Shown here: positions 50,125-60,637 of the stretch, one piece after another
How positions within the stretch are numbered: position 1 is the stretch's first letter
Layout: every line of letters starts with the position of its first letter
NCBI GenBank assembly: GCA_021325655.1
Contig: JAJPGT010000043.1
Span: forward strand, 124,001-188,000
Reading direction: 5' to 3'
DNA from: Pseudomonadota bacterium
GTDB lineage: Bacteria; Chloroflexota; UBA6077; JAJPGT01
Length of the DNA: 64,000 nucleotides
Program-made: the position numbers and the translations under genes
The notes under the pieces: model-generated
Seen by the model: the letters and a program-made list of their open reading frames with translations, nothing else
Databases searched by the model: none
What the model was told of the DNA's origin: nothing

Positions 50125-51546
50125 ATGCAGATGGAGCTCGAACTCGGGCAAGAGGTGCTGGCCCGACAGGAGGTCCGTGTTTCGCCGCGCCTGGTGGCAG
50201 CGAACTACATCCTCGAGCTGTCCTCCGTCGAGCTTCAGCAGGCGATCAGCAAGGAGCTGAGCGAAAATCCGGCCCTTGAAGCCCTCGAAGTACCGAGCTG
50301 TCCGATCTGCGGCACCGAGCTTCACGGCAGCATCTGCCCGCGCTGCATCCAGCGCCAGAAGATCAACGAACCCCCGGTCGACGGCGACCCGGCTGGATAC
50401 CGCGATCCCTGGCTGCGCGAGCCCGGCCCGGCCCGAGACGAAGAGTTCGACCCGCTCACGCTCGTGGCGTCGGAAGAGACCCTGGCCGAGCGGCTGCTCT
50501 GGGAGCTGGGCACGATGCTGCCATTGGAGGACATGGGCATCGCTGAGTTCCTGGTCGGCAGCCTCGACGAGCGGGGCTACCTCACGCTCAGCGTGGACGA
50601 CGCGGCCGCCGAGCTGGGGGTGGACCGCGAGCGCGTGCGCGCGGTGCTCAAAGCGCTCCAGTCGCTCGAACCGGCCGGGATCGGGGCACGGTCCCTGCGC
50701 GAGTGTCTGCTGATCCAGCTCGACCAGCTCGAGCAGTTGGGTGTCAGCCGTCCGCACTTGCGCGAAATCATCTCCCACTTCCTTCCAGAGCTTGGGGCAC
50801 GCAAGTTCAACCGGATCGCCCAGGAGCTCAAGATCAGCCTGGACGAGGTGGCGGACGCCTACGAGTTCGTCCGGGTGAAGCTCAACCCGCACCCCGCCCA
50901 GGGCTTCTCCGAAACGAACGCGCGCGACCGCGACACGCGAGCGCTGTATGTGCTGCCGGACGTGCTCATCAGCAAGACCCCGGAGGGCTTCGAAGTCGAG
51001 GTCGTAGAGTCACGTCGGACCATGCTGCGGGTCAACCCGATCTACATGGCGCTCAACAACGAGCTAGGGCGGGGTGGGACGAGCGAGACCCTGTCACCGC
51101 AAGAGCGCAAGCACATCCAGCAGTACGTGAACCGGGCCAAGCTGTTCATCGCCGCGATCAACCAGCGGCGCCACACGCTGCTCACGATCTCCCGCTGCCT
51201 GGTGGCCAAGCAGCGCGACTTCCTGGAGCACGGCATCCGCCACTTGCGTCCCCTGAGCCGGGCGGCAGTCGCCGCCGAGCTCGGAGTGCACGAGTCCACC
51301 GTGAGCCGCGCCACCGCCGGCAAATACGCCATGCTCCCCAACGGAGAAGTGGTTCCCTTCAGCCACTTCTTCACCCCATCGCTGTCTATCAAGGACAGGA
51401 TCAAGGAGATCATCGAGCGCGAGCGGACCCCGCTGACCGATTCACAGATCGTGGAGCGGCTGCGGCGCGAAGGCATTGTCATCGCCCGTCGCACCGTTGC
51501 CAAGTACCGGCTCCAGCTCGACATCCTGCCTTCGTCGCTGCGGTAG
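50125..51546 (+). CDS. rpoN: RNA polymerase sigma-54 factor with zinc-ribbon insertion
   Basis: 473 aa. Region I (MELELGQEVLARQEVRVSPRLVAANYILELSSVELQQAI) is typical. Core-binding helices, the HTH (SRAAVAAELGVHESTVSRATAGKYAMLPNG) and the C-terminal RpoN box ARRTVAKYR, which reads the -24 element, all follow. Between region I and the core-binding domain sits CPICGTELHGSICPRC (Cys59, 62, 71, 74), a zinc-ribbon insertion not part of textbook sigma-54. Sigma-54 needs AAA+ activators; none is in this window. GGAGGA lies upstream of the ATG. Confidence 0.92.
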   Translation: MQMELELGQEVLARQEVRVSPRLVAANYILELSSVELQQAISKELSENPALEALEVPSCPICGTELHGSICPRCIQRQKINEPPVDGDPAGYRDPWLREPGPARDEEFDPLTLVASEETLAERLLWELGTMLPLEDMGIAEFLVGSLDERGYLTLSVDDAAAELGVDRERVRAVLKALQSLEPAGIGARSLRECLLIQLDQLEQLGVSRPHLREIISHFLPELGARKFNRIAQELKISLDEVADAYEFVRVKLNPHPAQGFSETNARDRDTRALYVLPDVLISKTPEGFEVEVVESRRTMLRVNPIYMALNNELGRGGTSETLSPQERKHIQQYVNRAKLFIAAINQRRHTLLTISRCLVAKQRDFLEHGIRHLRPLSRAAVAAELGVHESTVSRATAGKYAMLPNGEVVPFSHFFTPSLSIKDRIKEIIERERTPLTDSQIVERLRREGIVIARRTVAKYRLQLDILPSSLR

Positions 51547-51611
51547 CCAGGCCCGGCGAGCCCGGGGCTCTGGTATCATCCGGCCCTAGAACAGCACGTG
51601 AGGATCGCTTC

Positions 51612-52864
51612 GTGGATAAGGTAGTGCTCGCCTACTCTGGCGGTCTGGATACGTCGGTGGCGATCAAGTGGATCGCCGAGACGTACAAGATGGATGTTAT
51701 CTGCGTGACCGTCGACGTGGGGAACGAGCGAGACTTCACTTCGATCCAGGAGAAAGCACTCCGCGTTGGCGCCATTAAAGCATACGTGGAGGACGCTCGC
51801 GACACGTTCGTGCGCTACTTCTGCCTGCCGGCGCTCCAGGCGGGCGCGATCTATGAGGAGCGCTACCCGCTTGCCACTGCGCTGGCCCGGCCGCTCATCG
51901 CCAAGATCCTAGTGGACTACGCCCACCGCGAGGGCGCCCTCGCGGTGGCGCACGGCTGTACCGGCAAGGGCAACGACCAGGTTCGCTTCGACGTCTCGGT
52001 GCAGGCGCTCGACCCCGACCTCCGCATTATCGCCCCGGTGCGGGAATGGGCCTGGAGCCGGGATGAGGAGATCGAGTATGCCCGCCAGCACGACATCCCG
52101 GTGCCGGTGACGGCCGAGAGCCCGTACAGCGTCGACCAGAATCTGTGGGGCCGAAGCGTCGAAGCCGGGGTGCTGGAAGACCCGTGGGTCGAACCGCCGG
52201 AAGATGCCTTCGCCTGGACGATCAACCCGCGCTACGCGCCAGACGAGCCGAGCGAGGTGGAGATCGACTTCGAGCGGGGCATTCCGGTTGCGCTGGACGG
52301 TGAGCAGCTCTCGCCGCTGGAGCTGATCGTTCGACTCAACGAATTGGGTGGAGCGCACGGCGTGGGTCGGATCGACCACATCGAGAACCGGCTGGTCGGG
52401 ATCAAGTCGCGCGAGGTATACGAGGCGCCGGCGGCGGTGATCCTGCACACCGCTCACCAGGAGCTGGAGAAGCTGACGCTCACCAAGGAGCAGATGGAGT
52501 TCAAGGCGACCGTGGCGCGGGAGATGGCCAACCTGATCTACAACGGCCGCTGGTTCTCCGCCCACCACCAGGATCTGGCCGCCTACATTGCCTCTACCCA
52601 GCGGCATGTCACCGGCACAGTGCGCGTCAAGCTGTTCAAGGGCACCTGCCGCGCGGTCGGGCGCCGCTCCCCCAAGTCGCTGTACCAGATCGCGCTGGCG
52701 ACCTACGGCAAGGAGGATCAGTTCGACCAGTCGGCCGCGGTCGGCTTCATCCAGCTCTGGGGCCTGCCGCTGCGGACCCAGGCGCGGGTGCAGCTCAAGG
52801 GTGGGACGGGCGACGAGATGCTCCGCCTGGCCGCTCCCGACATCACCTCGGCTGAGCCACACGA

Positions 52865-52868
<4 letters not shown>
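51612..52868 (+). CDS. argG: Argininosuccinate synthase
   Basis: 418 aa. Condenses citrulline and aspartate using ATP. The N-terminal PP-loop VVLAYSGGLDTSVAIKW, GCTGKGNDQVRFDVSVQALDP, and the C-terminal IENRLVGIKSREVYEAPAA are diagnostic. The GTG (VDKVVLAYSGG) is chosen; the ORF-track frame beginning in rpoN is an artefact. TATCAT about 35 nt upstream may be the -10. It overlaps argH. Confidence 0.95.
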
Positions 52869-54355
<1,487 letters not shown>

Positions 54356-54615
54356 TAGTATCGCGGACGGCCCACGGGGTAGGACCTCGGTACGGTCCGG
54401 GCCAGCACTGACACCTCGCGCGCGGCAGGGCCGCCGCCCGCAAGGCGCAGCAACCTCGTGCAGCGAATCGGATGCGCGTCCTTCGCCCCAGCAGGGCGCG
54501 CTCGGCCAGCCGATTCAGACAGAACAGCACCTAGCGGCCAGTTGTTCGAATCCCCTGCCAGTCGCGAGCGCCCAGCAGAACAGGCGTCTGGCAGGAGAAG
54601 GGGACTCACCGCGTA
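54356..54615 (+). promoter_or_regulatory. Structured leader of the LysM/NlpC gene; possible riboswitch
   Basis: 260 bases without a gene. A 5' stem (GAATCGG/CCGATTC) brackets GC-rich sequence. A 3' hairpin TCCCCTGCCAG/CTGGCAG plus GGGGA (54551-54604) includes the Shine-Dalgarno GGAGAAGGGGA in its 3' arm, so it could control ribosome access. The segment CAGCAACCTCG resembles a conserved ydaO (c-di-AMP) riboswitch block, and that class often precedes cell-wall hydrolase genes, but I cannot fold a full ydaO consensus. Confidence 0.4.
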
Positions 54616-56247
54616 ATGCAGAATCTGTTCTGGCGGCCTCCCAGGAGGTCGCGGCTCGGGTCCACTCGACGGACCAGTTGGAGCCTTCCGTTCGTCGTCG
54701 TCACCCTCCCGCGTGGCACTGGCTCTCCCGCGCGGTACAGCGTCCATACCCTGGTCGTGCTGCTGGGGGTGGGAGCTGCCGTGTACGGGGCCTCGTTCGC
54801 AACCCATAAACCGGCGGCAGCCAGGCCCATCGCTACCGCGACGGCCACACCGGCGATTGAGCCGACCAGTGCCACACTCGTTAACGAGCCGGCCGTGGAA
54901 TCGGTTCCGACACCGGCTCCAACGCCCGCGCTGGCTGTCGCGGCTCCGCCGACACCGCAGACCTATGTGGTGCAGGAGGGCGATACTGTCAAGGCGATCG
55001 CGGCGAAGTTCGGGGTCAGCGCCGAAACGGTGATGTGGGCCAACGAGCTGCACCAGCCAGACCTGATTCAGGTTGGGCAGAGCCTGCTGATCCCGGCGAC
55101 CAGCGGGGTGCTGTACCACGCCAAGGGCAGCGAGACGCTGCGGGATGTGGCCCAGCGCTTCCACGCTGATCCCCTGGAGATCGCCGCCTACAATGGGATG
55201 CAGATCGACGCGGATGAGACGCTGCCGCCCGGCGATCTTATCATCCCGAACGGCCGGCGCGACGACTTCGTGGTCGAAGCTCCGCCGACACCGGAGCCGG
55301 TAGCGGAGGCGCCAGCGTCGAACGTGGAAGCGCTGGGCAGCGTCGAGGCGCTCGCCGCGCCGGCGCCCACTCCGCAGCCTGTGAAGAAGAAGCCGGCGCC
55401 GATCATCTATGAGGTGAAGGAAGGGGATACGCTCCGCTCCCTCGCCCTCCTGTTCGGGGTAGATATCGATACGCTGCTCAATGCCAACAACATCCCGGAC
55501 CCGGATCTCGTCACAGTGGGGACGAAGCTCACGGTGCTGCCGGTGTCCGGAGTGCAGTACACCGTGGGCGAGGGCGAGACGCTGGCGGACATTGCCGGCT
55601 GGTTCCAGGTGGATGGCGGGGCGATCGCGGACTTCAACGGGCTGGAGAACCCGGACCTGATCCAGGTCGGCCAGGTGCTGATCATCCCTGGGGCGAAGAC
55701 GGCCCACCCGGTAAAGAAGAAGCCCGCGCCGGCGGAAGCCGAAGCGCCGGCGTCGTCAGGCGGCGAGCAGGCTGCACCCGCGGCTGCCCCGGCGCCACGC
55801 CAGCGGTCGTCCGGGGAGACAGCGGCGCCAGCCGCCCCGGCCCAGGCTCCGGCCGCCGCTCCCGACCATGTGACCGGCGGTGGAGCTGCTGTCGTGCAGA
55901 ACGCGATGGCGCACCTCGGCCAGCCCTACGTCTGGGGCGGCGTTGGGCCACGCGGCTTCGACTGCAGCGGCTTCGTCTACTACATCCTGCGCGTCAGCGG
56001 GCACCCGGTGTCGCGTGGTCTGTGGGGCCAGCTCAACGGCGGGCCGCGCATCTCGCGCGACCAGCTTCAGCCAGGTGACACAGTGTTCTTCGCCAACACC
56101 TACATGCCGGGCCTCTCTCACGCCGGGATCTACATTGGCGGCGGGCGGTTCATCCACGCCTCCGATCCGTCGACCGGAGTGACGATCTCGAGCCTGAGCA
56201 GCGCCTACTGGGCCAGCCGCTACGTGGGCGCCTCGCGTCTCTGGTAA
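54616..56247 (+). CDS. Cell-wall hydrolase with four LysM domains and NlpC/P60
   Basis: 543 aa. A signal-anchor helix (YSVHTLVVLLGVGAAVYGA) sits at about residues 41-60. Four LysM modules begin YVVQEGDTVKAIA, YHAKGSETLRDVA, YEVKEGDTLRSLA and YTVGEGETLADIA, separated by Pro/Ala-rich linkers. The last about 120 residues are an NlpC/P60 peptidase with FDCSGFVYYIL (catalytic Cys), SHAGIYIGGGRFIHA (catalytic His) and WASRYVGASRLW. It should cleave peptidoglycan stem peptides outside the membrane. It has a long structured leader and a strong terminator. Confidence 0.9.
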   Translation: MQNLFWRPPRRSRLGSTRRTSWSLPFVVVTLPRGTGSPARYSVHTLVVLLGVGAAVYGASFATHKPAAARPIATATATPAIEPTSATLVNEPAVESVPTPAPTPALAVAAPPTPQTYVVQEGDTVKAIAAKFGVSAETVMWANELHQPDLIQVGQSLLIPATSGVLYHAKGSETLRDVAQRFHADPLEIAAYNGMQIDADETLPPGDLIIPNGRRDDFVVEAPPTPEPVAEAPASNVEALGSVEALAAPAPTPQPVKKKPAPIIYEVKEGDTLRSLALLFGVDIDTLLNANNIPDPDLVTVGTKLTVLPVSGVQYTVGEGETLADIAGWFQVDGGAIADFNGLENPDLIQVGQVLIIPGAKTAHPVKKKPAPAEAEAPASSGGEQAAPAAAPAPRQRSSGETAAPAAPAQAPAAAPDHVTGGGAAVVQNAMAHLGQPYVWGGVGPRGFDCSGFVYYILRVSGHPVSRGLWGQLNGGPRISRDQLQPGDTVFFANTYMPGLSHAGIYIGGGRFIHASDPSTGVTISSLSSAYWASRYVGASRLW

Positions 56248-56263
56248 GCTGCATCGCAGTCAA

Positions 56264-56312
56264 GCGCAAGAGGGTCCGCTCCCCGGATATCGGGGAGCGG
56301 ACCCTCTTGCGC
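56264..56312. terminator. Bidirectional terminator between convergent genes
   Basis: A perfect 22-bp stem (GCGCAAGAGGGTCCGCTCCCCG and its complement) with loop GATAT, lying between the LysM/NlpC gene and the minus-strand small gene. It can end transcription from both sides. Confidence 0.8.
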
Positions 56313-56328
56313 CAGGGCAGCGTTTGGC

Positions 56329-56676
56329 CTACCCGATGCCCAGGGCGAAGTGCAGGACCAGCAGCACCACGAGCAGGCCGCCGGCGACCAGCGCCACCCG
56401 ACGCAGATCCCGCGCCACGTACCGATACTCCTCGCGGTAGTCGGCAAATGTGCGACGTACCACCGGCCGCGCGCGCTGCGATCGGACCGTCGCGGCAGAC
56501 ACCCGCGGCTCTGGCGGGGCCGGGGTGATCACCGTCCGCTCCTCCGCGGCCTCGACAGCCGCCGCCTCTGCCGGGGACTCACCTGGGGCGGGGGCGCTGA
56601 CTCGGCGCGGGGTGACCCGTTTCTTCTTCCGGCTCGCGGCGGCGTAGCGCTGCGCGAGCTGTCGGCTACTTGGCAT
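56329..56676 (-). CDS. Hypothetical C-terminal tail-anchored membrane protein
   Basis: 115 aa. The N-terminal 85 residues are basic, Pro/Ala-rich and probably disordered (SRKKKRVTPRRVSAPAPG). The C-terminus has DYREEYRYVARDLRRVALVAGGLLVVLLVLHFALGIG, a charged helix entering a single tail membrane anchor. No known family; position near folK suggests nothing specific. Confidence 0.55.
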   Translation of the reverse strand: MPSSRQLAQRYAAASRKKKRVTPRRVSAPAPGESPAEAAAVEAAEERTVITPAPPEPRVSAATVRSQRARPVVRRTFADYREEYRYVARDLRRVALVAGGLLVVLLVLHFALGIG

Positions 56677-56747
56677 CTATCCTCCGGCGCTCCCTGTCGA
56701 GCGCCTCTATCTCGTCATCCCTACTGGTTTCCTGGCCAGAGCGCCGC

Positions 56748-57233
56748 TCAGGGCTCGTACTGCCGGATGCATGAGGAGCCGGACAGCTCCTCGATCCTGG
56801 CCCTGATCGACACCCCGCCCGGCGCCTGAAGGTCGGGGCACAGCTCCTGCAGGGGAACCAGGACGAACAGGCGATTCCACATCTCAGGGTGCGGAATCAC
56901 CAGCGTATCGCTGCGCACCTGCGCGGAATCATACAGCAGGATGTCCACGTCGATCACGCGCGGCCCCCAGCGAGGGCCCGGCGTTCGGCCGAGCGCCGCC
57001 TCGATCTGCTTGACCCGCTGGCGCAGCGCCTCCGGTTCCAGCTCCGTCTCGACCTCCACGACGGCGTTGAGGAACCACGGCTGGTCGCGCACGCCCACCG
57101 GCTCAGTCTCGTAGACCTGGGACTGGCGCAGCACCCGCACGCCAGCCGCGCGCCGCAACTGGTCGACCGCGGCGGCGAGCATCGCGGCGCGGTCCCCGAC
57201 ATTCGAGCCGAGCCCCAGATAAGCCAGCGCCAC
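56748..57233 (-). CDS. folK: HPPK, 2-amino-4-hydroxy-6-hydroxymethyldihydropteridine diphosphokinase
   Basis: 161 aa. Transfers pyrophosphate from ATP to the dihydropterin in folate synthesis. LGLGSNVGDRAAMLAAAV, the substrate segment QPWFLNAVVEVET, and RWGPRVIDVDILLYDS with the Mg-binding Asp pair are classic. It starts 3 nt after the folE stop, so folE-folK form a pterin operon. Confidence 0.93.
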   Translation of the reverse strand: MALAYLGLGSNVGDRAAMLAAAVDQLRRAAGVRVLRQSQVYETEPVGVRDQPWFLNAVVEVETELEPEALRQRVKQIEAALGRTPGPRWGPRVIDVDILLYDSAQVRSDTLVIPHPEMWNRLFVLVPLQELCPDLQAPGGVSIRARIEELSGSSCIRQYEP

Positions 57234-57236
57234 GTC

Positions 57237-57836
57237 TCAGCTCGGGGAACCCAGCAGCGACAGGAACTCCAGCCGCGTCGGCTCGTTGTCGCGGAACACT
57301 CCGCGCATCGCGGAGGTGACAACCTTGCTGCCCGGTTTACGGATCCCGCGCATCGTCATACACAGGTGCTCAGCGCGCACCACCACCGCCACGCCCCACG
57401 GATTCAGCCGCTCCATCACCAGGTCCGCGATCTGGCTGGTGAGCCGCTCCTGCACCTGCGGCCGCTTACCCAGGGCGTCCACCAGGCGTGCCAGCTTGCT
57501 AATGCCGACGATCCGGCCGCGCGGGATGTACCCGACGTGCACCTCACCATGAAACGGCATCAGGTGATGCTCGCACATCGAGTAGAACGGGATATCGCGG
57601 ACGAGGATCATCTCCTCGTGCTGCTCGTCGAAGGTCACTTCCAGGTAGCGGCCAGGGTCCTCGCGCATCCCGGCGAAGATCTCGGCATACATGTCGGCCA
57701 CCCGCCGCGGGGTGTTCAGCAGTCCCTCGCGACGCGGATCCTCGCCAATCGCGGCCAGTAGCTCCCCCACCGCGGCGCGGATGCGCGCCCGGTCGATCTC
57801 ATCAGTGACCGCGAGCTCAGTTCGTCCGTTCACCAT
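57237..57836 (-). CDS. folE: GTP cyclohydrolase I
   Basis: 199 aa. Converts GTP to dihydroneopterin triphosphate. The zinc ligands lie in [15 protein letters not shown] and [28 protein letters not shown] and [14 protein letters not shown] are family markers. ATG 57836 (MVNGRTEL) is preferred to the longer ORF-track start, whose extra residues are not conserved. Confidence 0.94.
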   Translation of the reverse strand: MVNGRTELAVTDEIDRARIRAAVGELLAAIGEDPRREGLLNTPRRVADMYAEIFAGMREDPGRYLEVTFDEQHEEMILVRDIPFYSMCEHHLMPFHGEVHVGYIPRGRIVGISKLARLVDALGKRPQVQERLTSQIADLVMERLNPWGVAVVVRAEHLCMTMRGIRKPGSKVVTSAMRGVFRDNEPTRLEFLSLLGSPS

Positions 57837-57946
57837 GTCCCTATCCTGCCCAGGGTTCAGAAGGAAGTGTAGCCCTGCGTGGGCGCAGGGCGACTCCCCC
57901 CTGTCGAAACAGCCTGAAGAGATGCGCAATTCCCGCGCCGTGGGTG

Positions 57947-59176
57947 CTACCGCTGGCGAGCACGGGCCAACGCCAGGACCCGGTCAAGGATCACGTCGGC
58001 GAGCACAGTCTTCGGCAGCAGCGGCAGCTCCTCCAGGCCGTCGCACGATAGCAGGGTGGCGCGGTTGGTATCCGCCTCGAAGCCGCTCCCCGGCTGGGTG
58101 ATGTCGTTCGCCACCACCAGGTCCAGATCCTTCGCCTCCAGCTTCGCCCGGCTGTTGGCGATCAGGTCCTGACTCTCGGCGGCAAAGCCGACCCGGATCG
58201 GCCGGCCCCGCCGTCCGTCGATCCCGCGCGTCTCGCGCAGGATGTCGGGGTTCGGCACCAGGCGGATGACTAGCTCCGCGCCAGACTTCTTGATCTTCTG
58301 CTCCGCCGCATGCTCCGGGCGGAAGTCGGCCACCGCCGCCGCCATCAGCAGCGCGTCGCTGGCGGGCAACTCCGCGGCGACCGCCTGGTACATCTCCCGG
58401 GCCGTCGTCACCCGAATCATCCGCACGCCGTAGAGGTCGGGCAGCGCCGAGGGTCCAGAGATCAGCGTTACCTGCGCCCCGCGGTCGCGCGCCCGCTGGG
58501 CGATGGCGAAGCCCATCTTGCCCGAGGAGCGATTGCCGACGAAGCGCACCGGATCGAGCGGCTCCTGGGTTCCGCCTGCGGTGACGAGCAGGCTCCAGCC
58601 GGCGAGGTCGCCGGTTCGGCCCAGCACCGCGCACGCCGCCTCCAGCAGCACCTCCGGCTCAGCCAGCCGCCCCCGTCCCTCCAGGCCGGAGGCCAGATGG
58701 CCCGAGGCCGGCTCGACTATTACCGCTCCCCGCGCCCGCAGCCGCGCCAGGTGCTCCTGCACCGTCGGATGGTCGTACATCCCGGCGTCCATCGCCGGAG
58801 CGATCAGCAGCGGCGCAGTGCTAGCCAGGACGGAGGTGGTGAGGAAGTCGTCGGCCAGCCCCAGCGCCAGCCGGGCGATCGTGTGCGCCGTGGCTGGCGC
58901 CACCAGCACCAGCTCGGCCCGGCGCCCGACCGTGACATGGCCGATCTCGGAGTCCTCGGGCAGCTCGAACGGATCACTATACACTGGACGGTGGGTAATC
59001 GCCTGGAAGCTGAGCGGCCGAATCAGCTCCGCCGCGCCGCGGGTGAGCGCCACGTCAACCAGCGCCCCCGCCTGGGTGAGCTTGCTCGCCAGCGCCACCG
59101 CTTTGAAGGCAGCGATGCTCCCGCTCACCCCGAGCAGAACATGGCGGCCGTCCAGGACGGGGATGCGCGCGCTCAC
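57947..59176 (-). CDS. coaBC: Bifunctional phosphopantothenoylcysteine decarboxylase / phosphopantothenate-cysteine ligase
   Basis: 409 aa. The CoaC half has [41 protein letters not shown] and [17 protein letters not shown]. The CoaB half has [45 protein letters not shown] and LDLVVANDI. These steps make 4'-phosphopantetheine from phosphopantothenate. The GTG ([10 protein letters not shown]) overlaps the coaX stop (GTGA). The ORF-track start at 59998 is an artefact of the open antisense frame of coaX. Confidence 0.94.
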   Translation of the reverse strand: MSARIPVLDGRHVLLGVSGSIAAFKAVALASKLTQAGALVDVALTRGAAELIRPLSFQAITHRPVYSDPFELPEDSEIGHVTVGRRAELVLVAPATAHTIARLALGLADDFLTTSVLASTAPLLIAPAMDAGMYDHPTVQEHLARLRARGAVIVEPASGHLASGLEGRGRLAEPEVLLEAACAVLGRTGDLAGWSLLVTAGGTQEPLDPVRFVGNRSSGKMGFAIAQRARDRGAQVTLISGPSALPDLYGVRMIRVTTAREMYQAVAAELPASDALLMAAAVADFRPEHAAEQKIKKSGAELVIRLVPNPDILRETRGIDGRRGRPIRVGFAAESQDLIANSRAKLEAKDLDLVVANDITQPGSGFEADTNRATLLSCDGLEELPLLPKTVLADVILDRVLALARARQR

Positions 59177-59976
59177 CGGGTCGGGACCCTCCCGAGCACT
59201 GAAGCCAGCGGCGGCGCGTTCAGCTCGTGGATCAGCCGCAAGCCGTGGAGCGTCAAATAGCCGTCCGTCACGTCCACCACGTCGGTCTCCTGCACCACCA
59301 GCTCGGCCAGCCCGCCGGTGGCGATGACCATCGGATCGCCCCCGAGCTCCCGCTTGATCCGGGCGACGAGCCCTTCCACCAGCCCGACGTAGCCGTAGGC
59401 CCAGCCGGAGCGCATCGCCGCGGTGGTGTTGCGCCCGATCGCCGCGTCGGGACGCCGGAACTCGATCCGCTGCAGCTTCGCCGCGTGGGCGTACAGCCCC
59501 TCCATCGAGGTCAGGAAGCCCGGGGCGATCGCCGTCCCCAGTAGCTCGCCAGCTGCCGTCACCGCGTCGAACGTCGTCGCCGTCCCGAAGTCGACCACGA
59601 TCGCCGGGGTACGATACAGCTTCCAGGCGGCCAGCGCGTCCACAATGCGATCCGCCCCCACCTCGGCCGGCGAGTCCACCGCCAGCCGGACGCCCGTCTC
59701 GATCTCCGCAGAGACGACAACGGGTGGCACGTCCAGGTACCGCTCGGACAGCTCGCGGAAGGTACCGGTGAGCGGCGGGACGGTGCTCGCGAGCGACACT
59801 CCGAGCACCTGCGACATCGACAGCCCGCGCTGCTCCAGCAGCGTTCGCAGCAGCGCGGCATACTCGTCGGCGGTCCGCACCGGATGCGTCGTTAGCCGCC
59901 AGGAGGCGACCACCCGATCGCCCTCGAAGACGCCCAGAACAATATTGGTATTCCCGACGTCGATCGCCAGCAGCAC
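59173..59976 (-). CDS. coaX: Type III pantothenate kinase
   Basis: 267 aa, actin-fold kinase for the first step of CoA synthesis. LLAIDVGNTNIVLGVFEGD, VGADRIVDALAAWKLY, VVDFGTATTFDAVTAAGELLGTAIAPG and VIATGGLAELV are characteristic. GGAGGG precedes the GTG at 59976; the longer ORF-track start overlaps the divergent NUDIX gene. It forms an operon with coaBC. Confidence 0.93.
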   Translation of the reverse strand: MLLAIDVGNTNIVLGVFEGDRVVASWRLTTHPVRTADEYAALLRTLLEQRGLSMSQVLGVSLASTVPPLTGTFRELSERYLDVPPVVVSAEIETGVRLAVDSPAEVGADRIVDALAAWKLYRTPAIVVDFGTATTFDAVTAAGELLGTAIAPGFLTSMEGLYAHAAKLQRIEFRRPDAAIGRNTTAAMRSGWAYGYVGLVEGLVARIKRELGGDPMVIATGGLAELVVQETDVVDVTDGYLTLHGLRLIHELNAPPLASVLGRVPTR

Positions 59977-60027
59977 CGCACCCTCCTTCGGCTCGCATGG
60001 TACCCGCTTTTCACCGCGTGTGCCGCC

Positions 60028-60033
60028 TATACT
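60028..60033 (+). promoter_or_regulatory. Candidate -10 giving a leaderless NUDIX mRNA
   Basis: TATACT ends 6 nt before the ATG at 60040, the same geometry as at the class-V aminotransferase gene. No Shine-Dalgarno sequence lies between. Confidence 0.35.
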
Positions 60034-60039
60034 GCCCGC

Positions 60040-60627
60040 ATGATGCCCGATCCCTCGCTCGCCGAGCTGGCGCGCCAGCTCGGCCCGCCCCGCCAGGTCG
60101 CCATCACACAGGAGGCCTCCGCCCCGTTCGACCCAATCTGGAAGACCGACCGGCACGGCGAGGTTGCCCTCGTCCTGCTGCGCCCGGACCGCACCGTCTG
60201 GCTCATGCGCAAGCTCGTCTATCCCCCCGGGGCGTATCGCATCCCGACCGGGGGTGTGCACCTGAACGAGACGGTTGCGCAGGCGCTGGCGCGCGAGCTG
60301 ACGGAAGAGACGAGTTGGCGCCTGCCACCCGAGCGGTTCCTGGCCAGCATCGACTACCGCTTCACGTTCCCCGACGGCACCACCGCCTCGTTCTTCACCC
60401 ATGCCTTCCTGTTCCGCTGCGGCCTGGACGAGCCGCGGGCGCTCGACCCCGACGAGCTGGTGGCAGGATTCCGCCGCGTCTCTCTCCCCGAGCTCAACAC
60501 CGTCGCCGATCAGCTCGCGTCACTGCCCGACGAGGATACCCTTGGCTTCGGCAGCCTGCGCGACTGGGGTCGCTTCCGCGCCGTGGTGCACCGGGTGGTC
60601 GCCGCAGCGCTGCGTGAGCAGCCATAG
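60040..60627 (+). CDS. NUDIX hydrolase
   Basis: 195 aa with NUDIX box GGVHLNETVAQALARELTEETSW preceded by EVALVLLRPDRTVWLMRKLVYPPGAYRIPTGG. An N-terminal extension of about 45 residues precedes the fold. ATG 60040 or the adjacent ATG 60043 may be used. Divergent from coaX and convergent with larE (10 nt between stops). The substrate is unknown. Confidence 0.83.
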   Translation: MMPDPSLAELARQLGPPRQVAITQEASAPFDPIWKTDRHGEVALVLLRPDRTVWLMRKLVYPPGAYRIPTGGVHLNETVAQALARELTEETSWRLPPERFLASIDYRFTFPDGTTASFFTHAFLFRCGLDEPRALDPDELVAGFRRVSLPELNTVADQLASLPDEDTLGFGSLRDWGRFRAVVHRVVAAALREQP

Positions 60628-60637
60628 AGGGCTCTGC

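Noticed and set aside
54356-54615. Firm assignment as a ydaO c-di-AMP riboswitch
   Set aside because: Only one short block resembles the consensus and the full two-domain fold could not be drawn; kept as a possibility only.
57947-59998. 683-aa ORF containing coaBC
   Set aside because: The N-terminal 270 residues are an out-of-frame reading of coaX; the GTG at 59176 is the family-consistent start.
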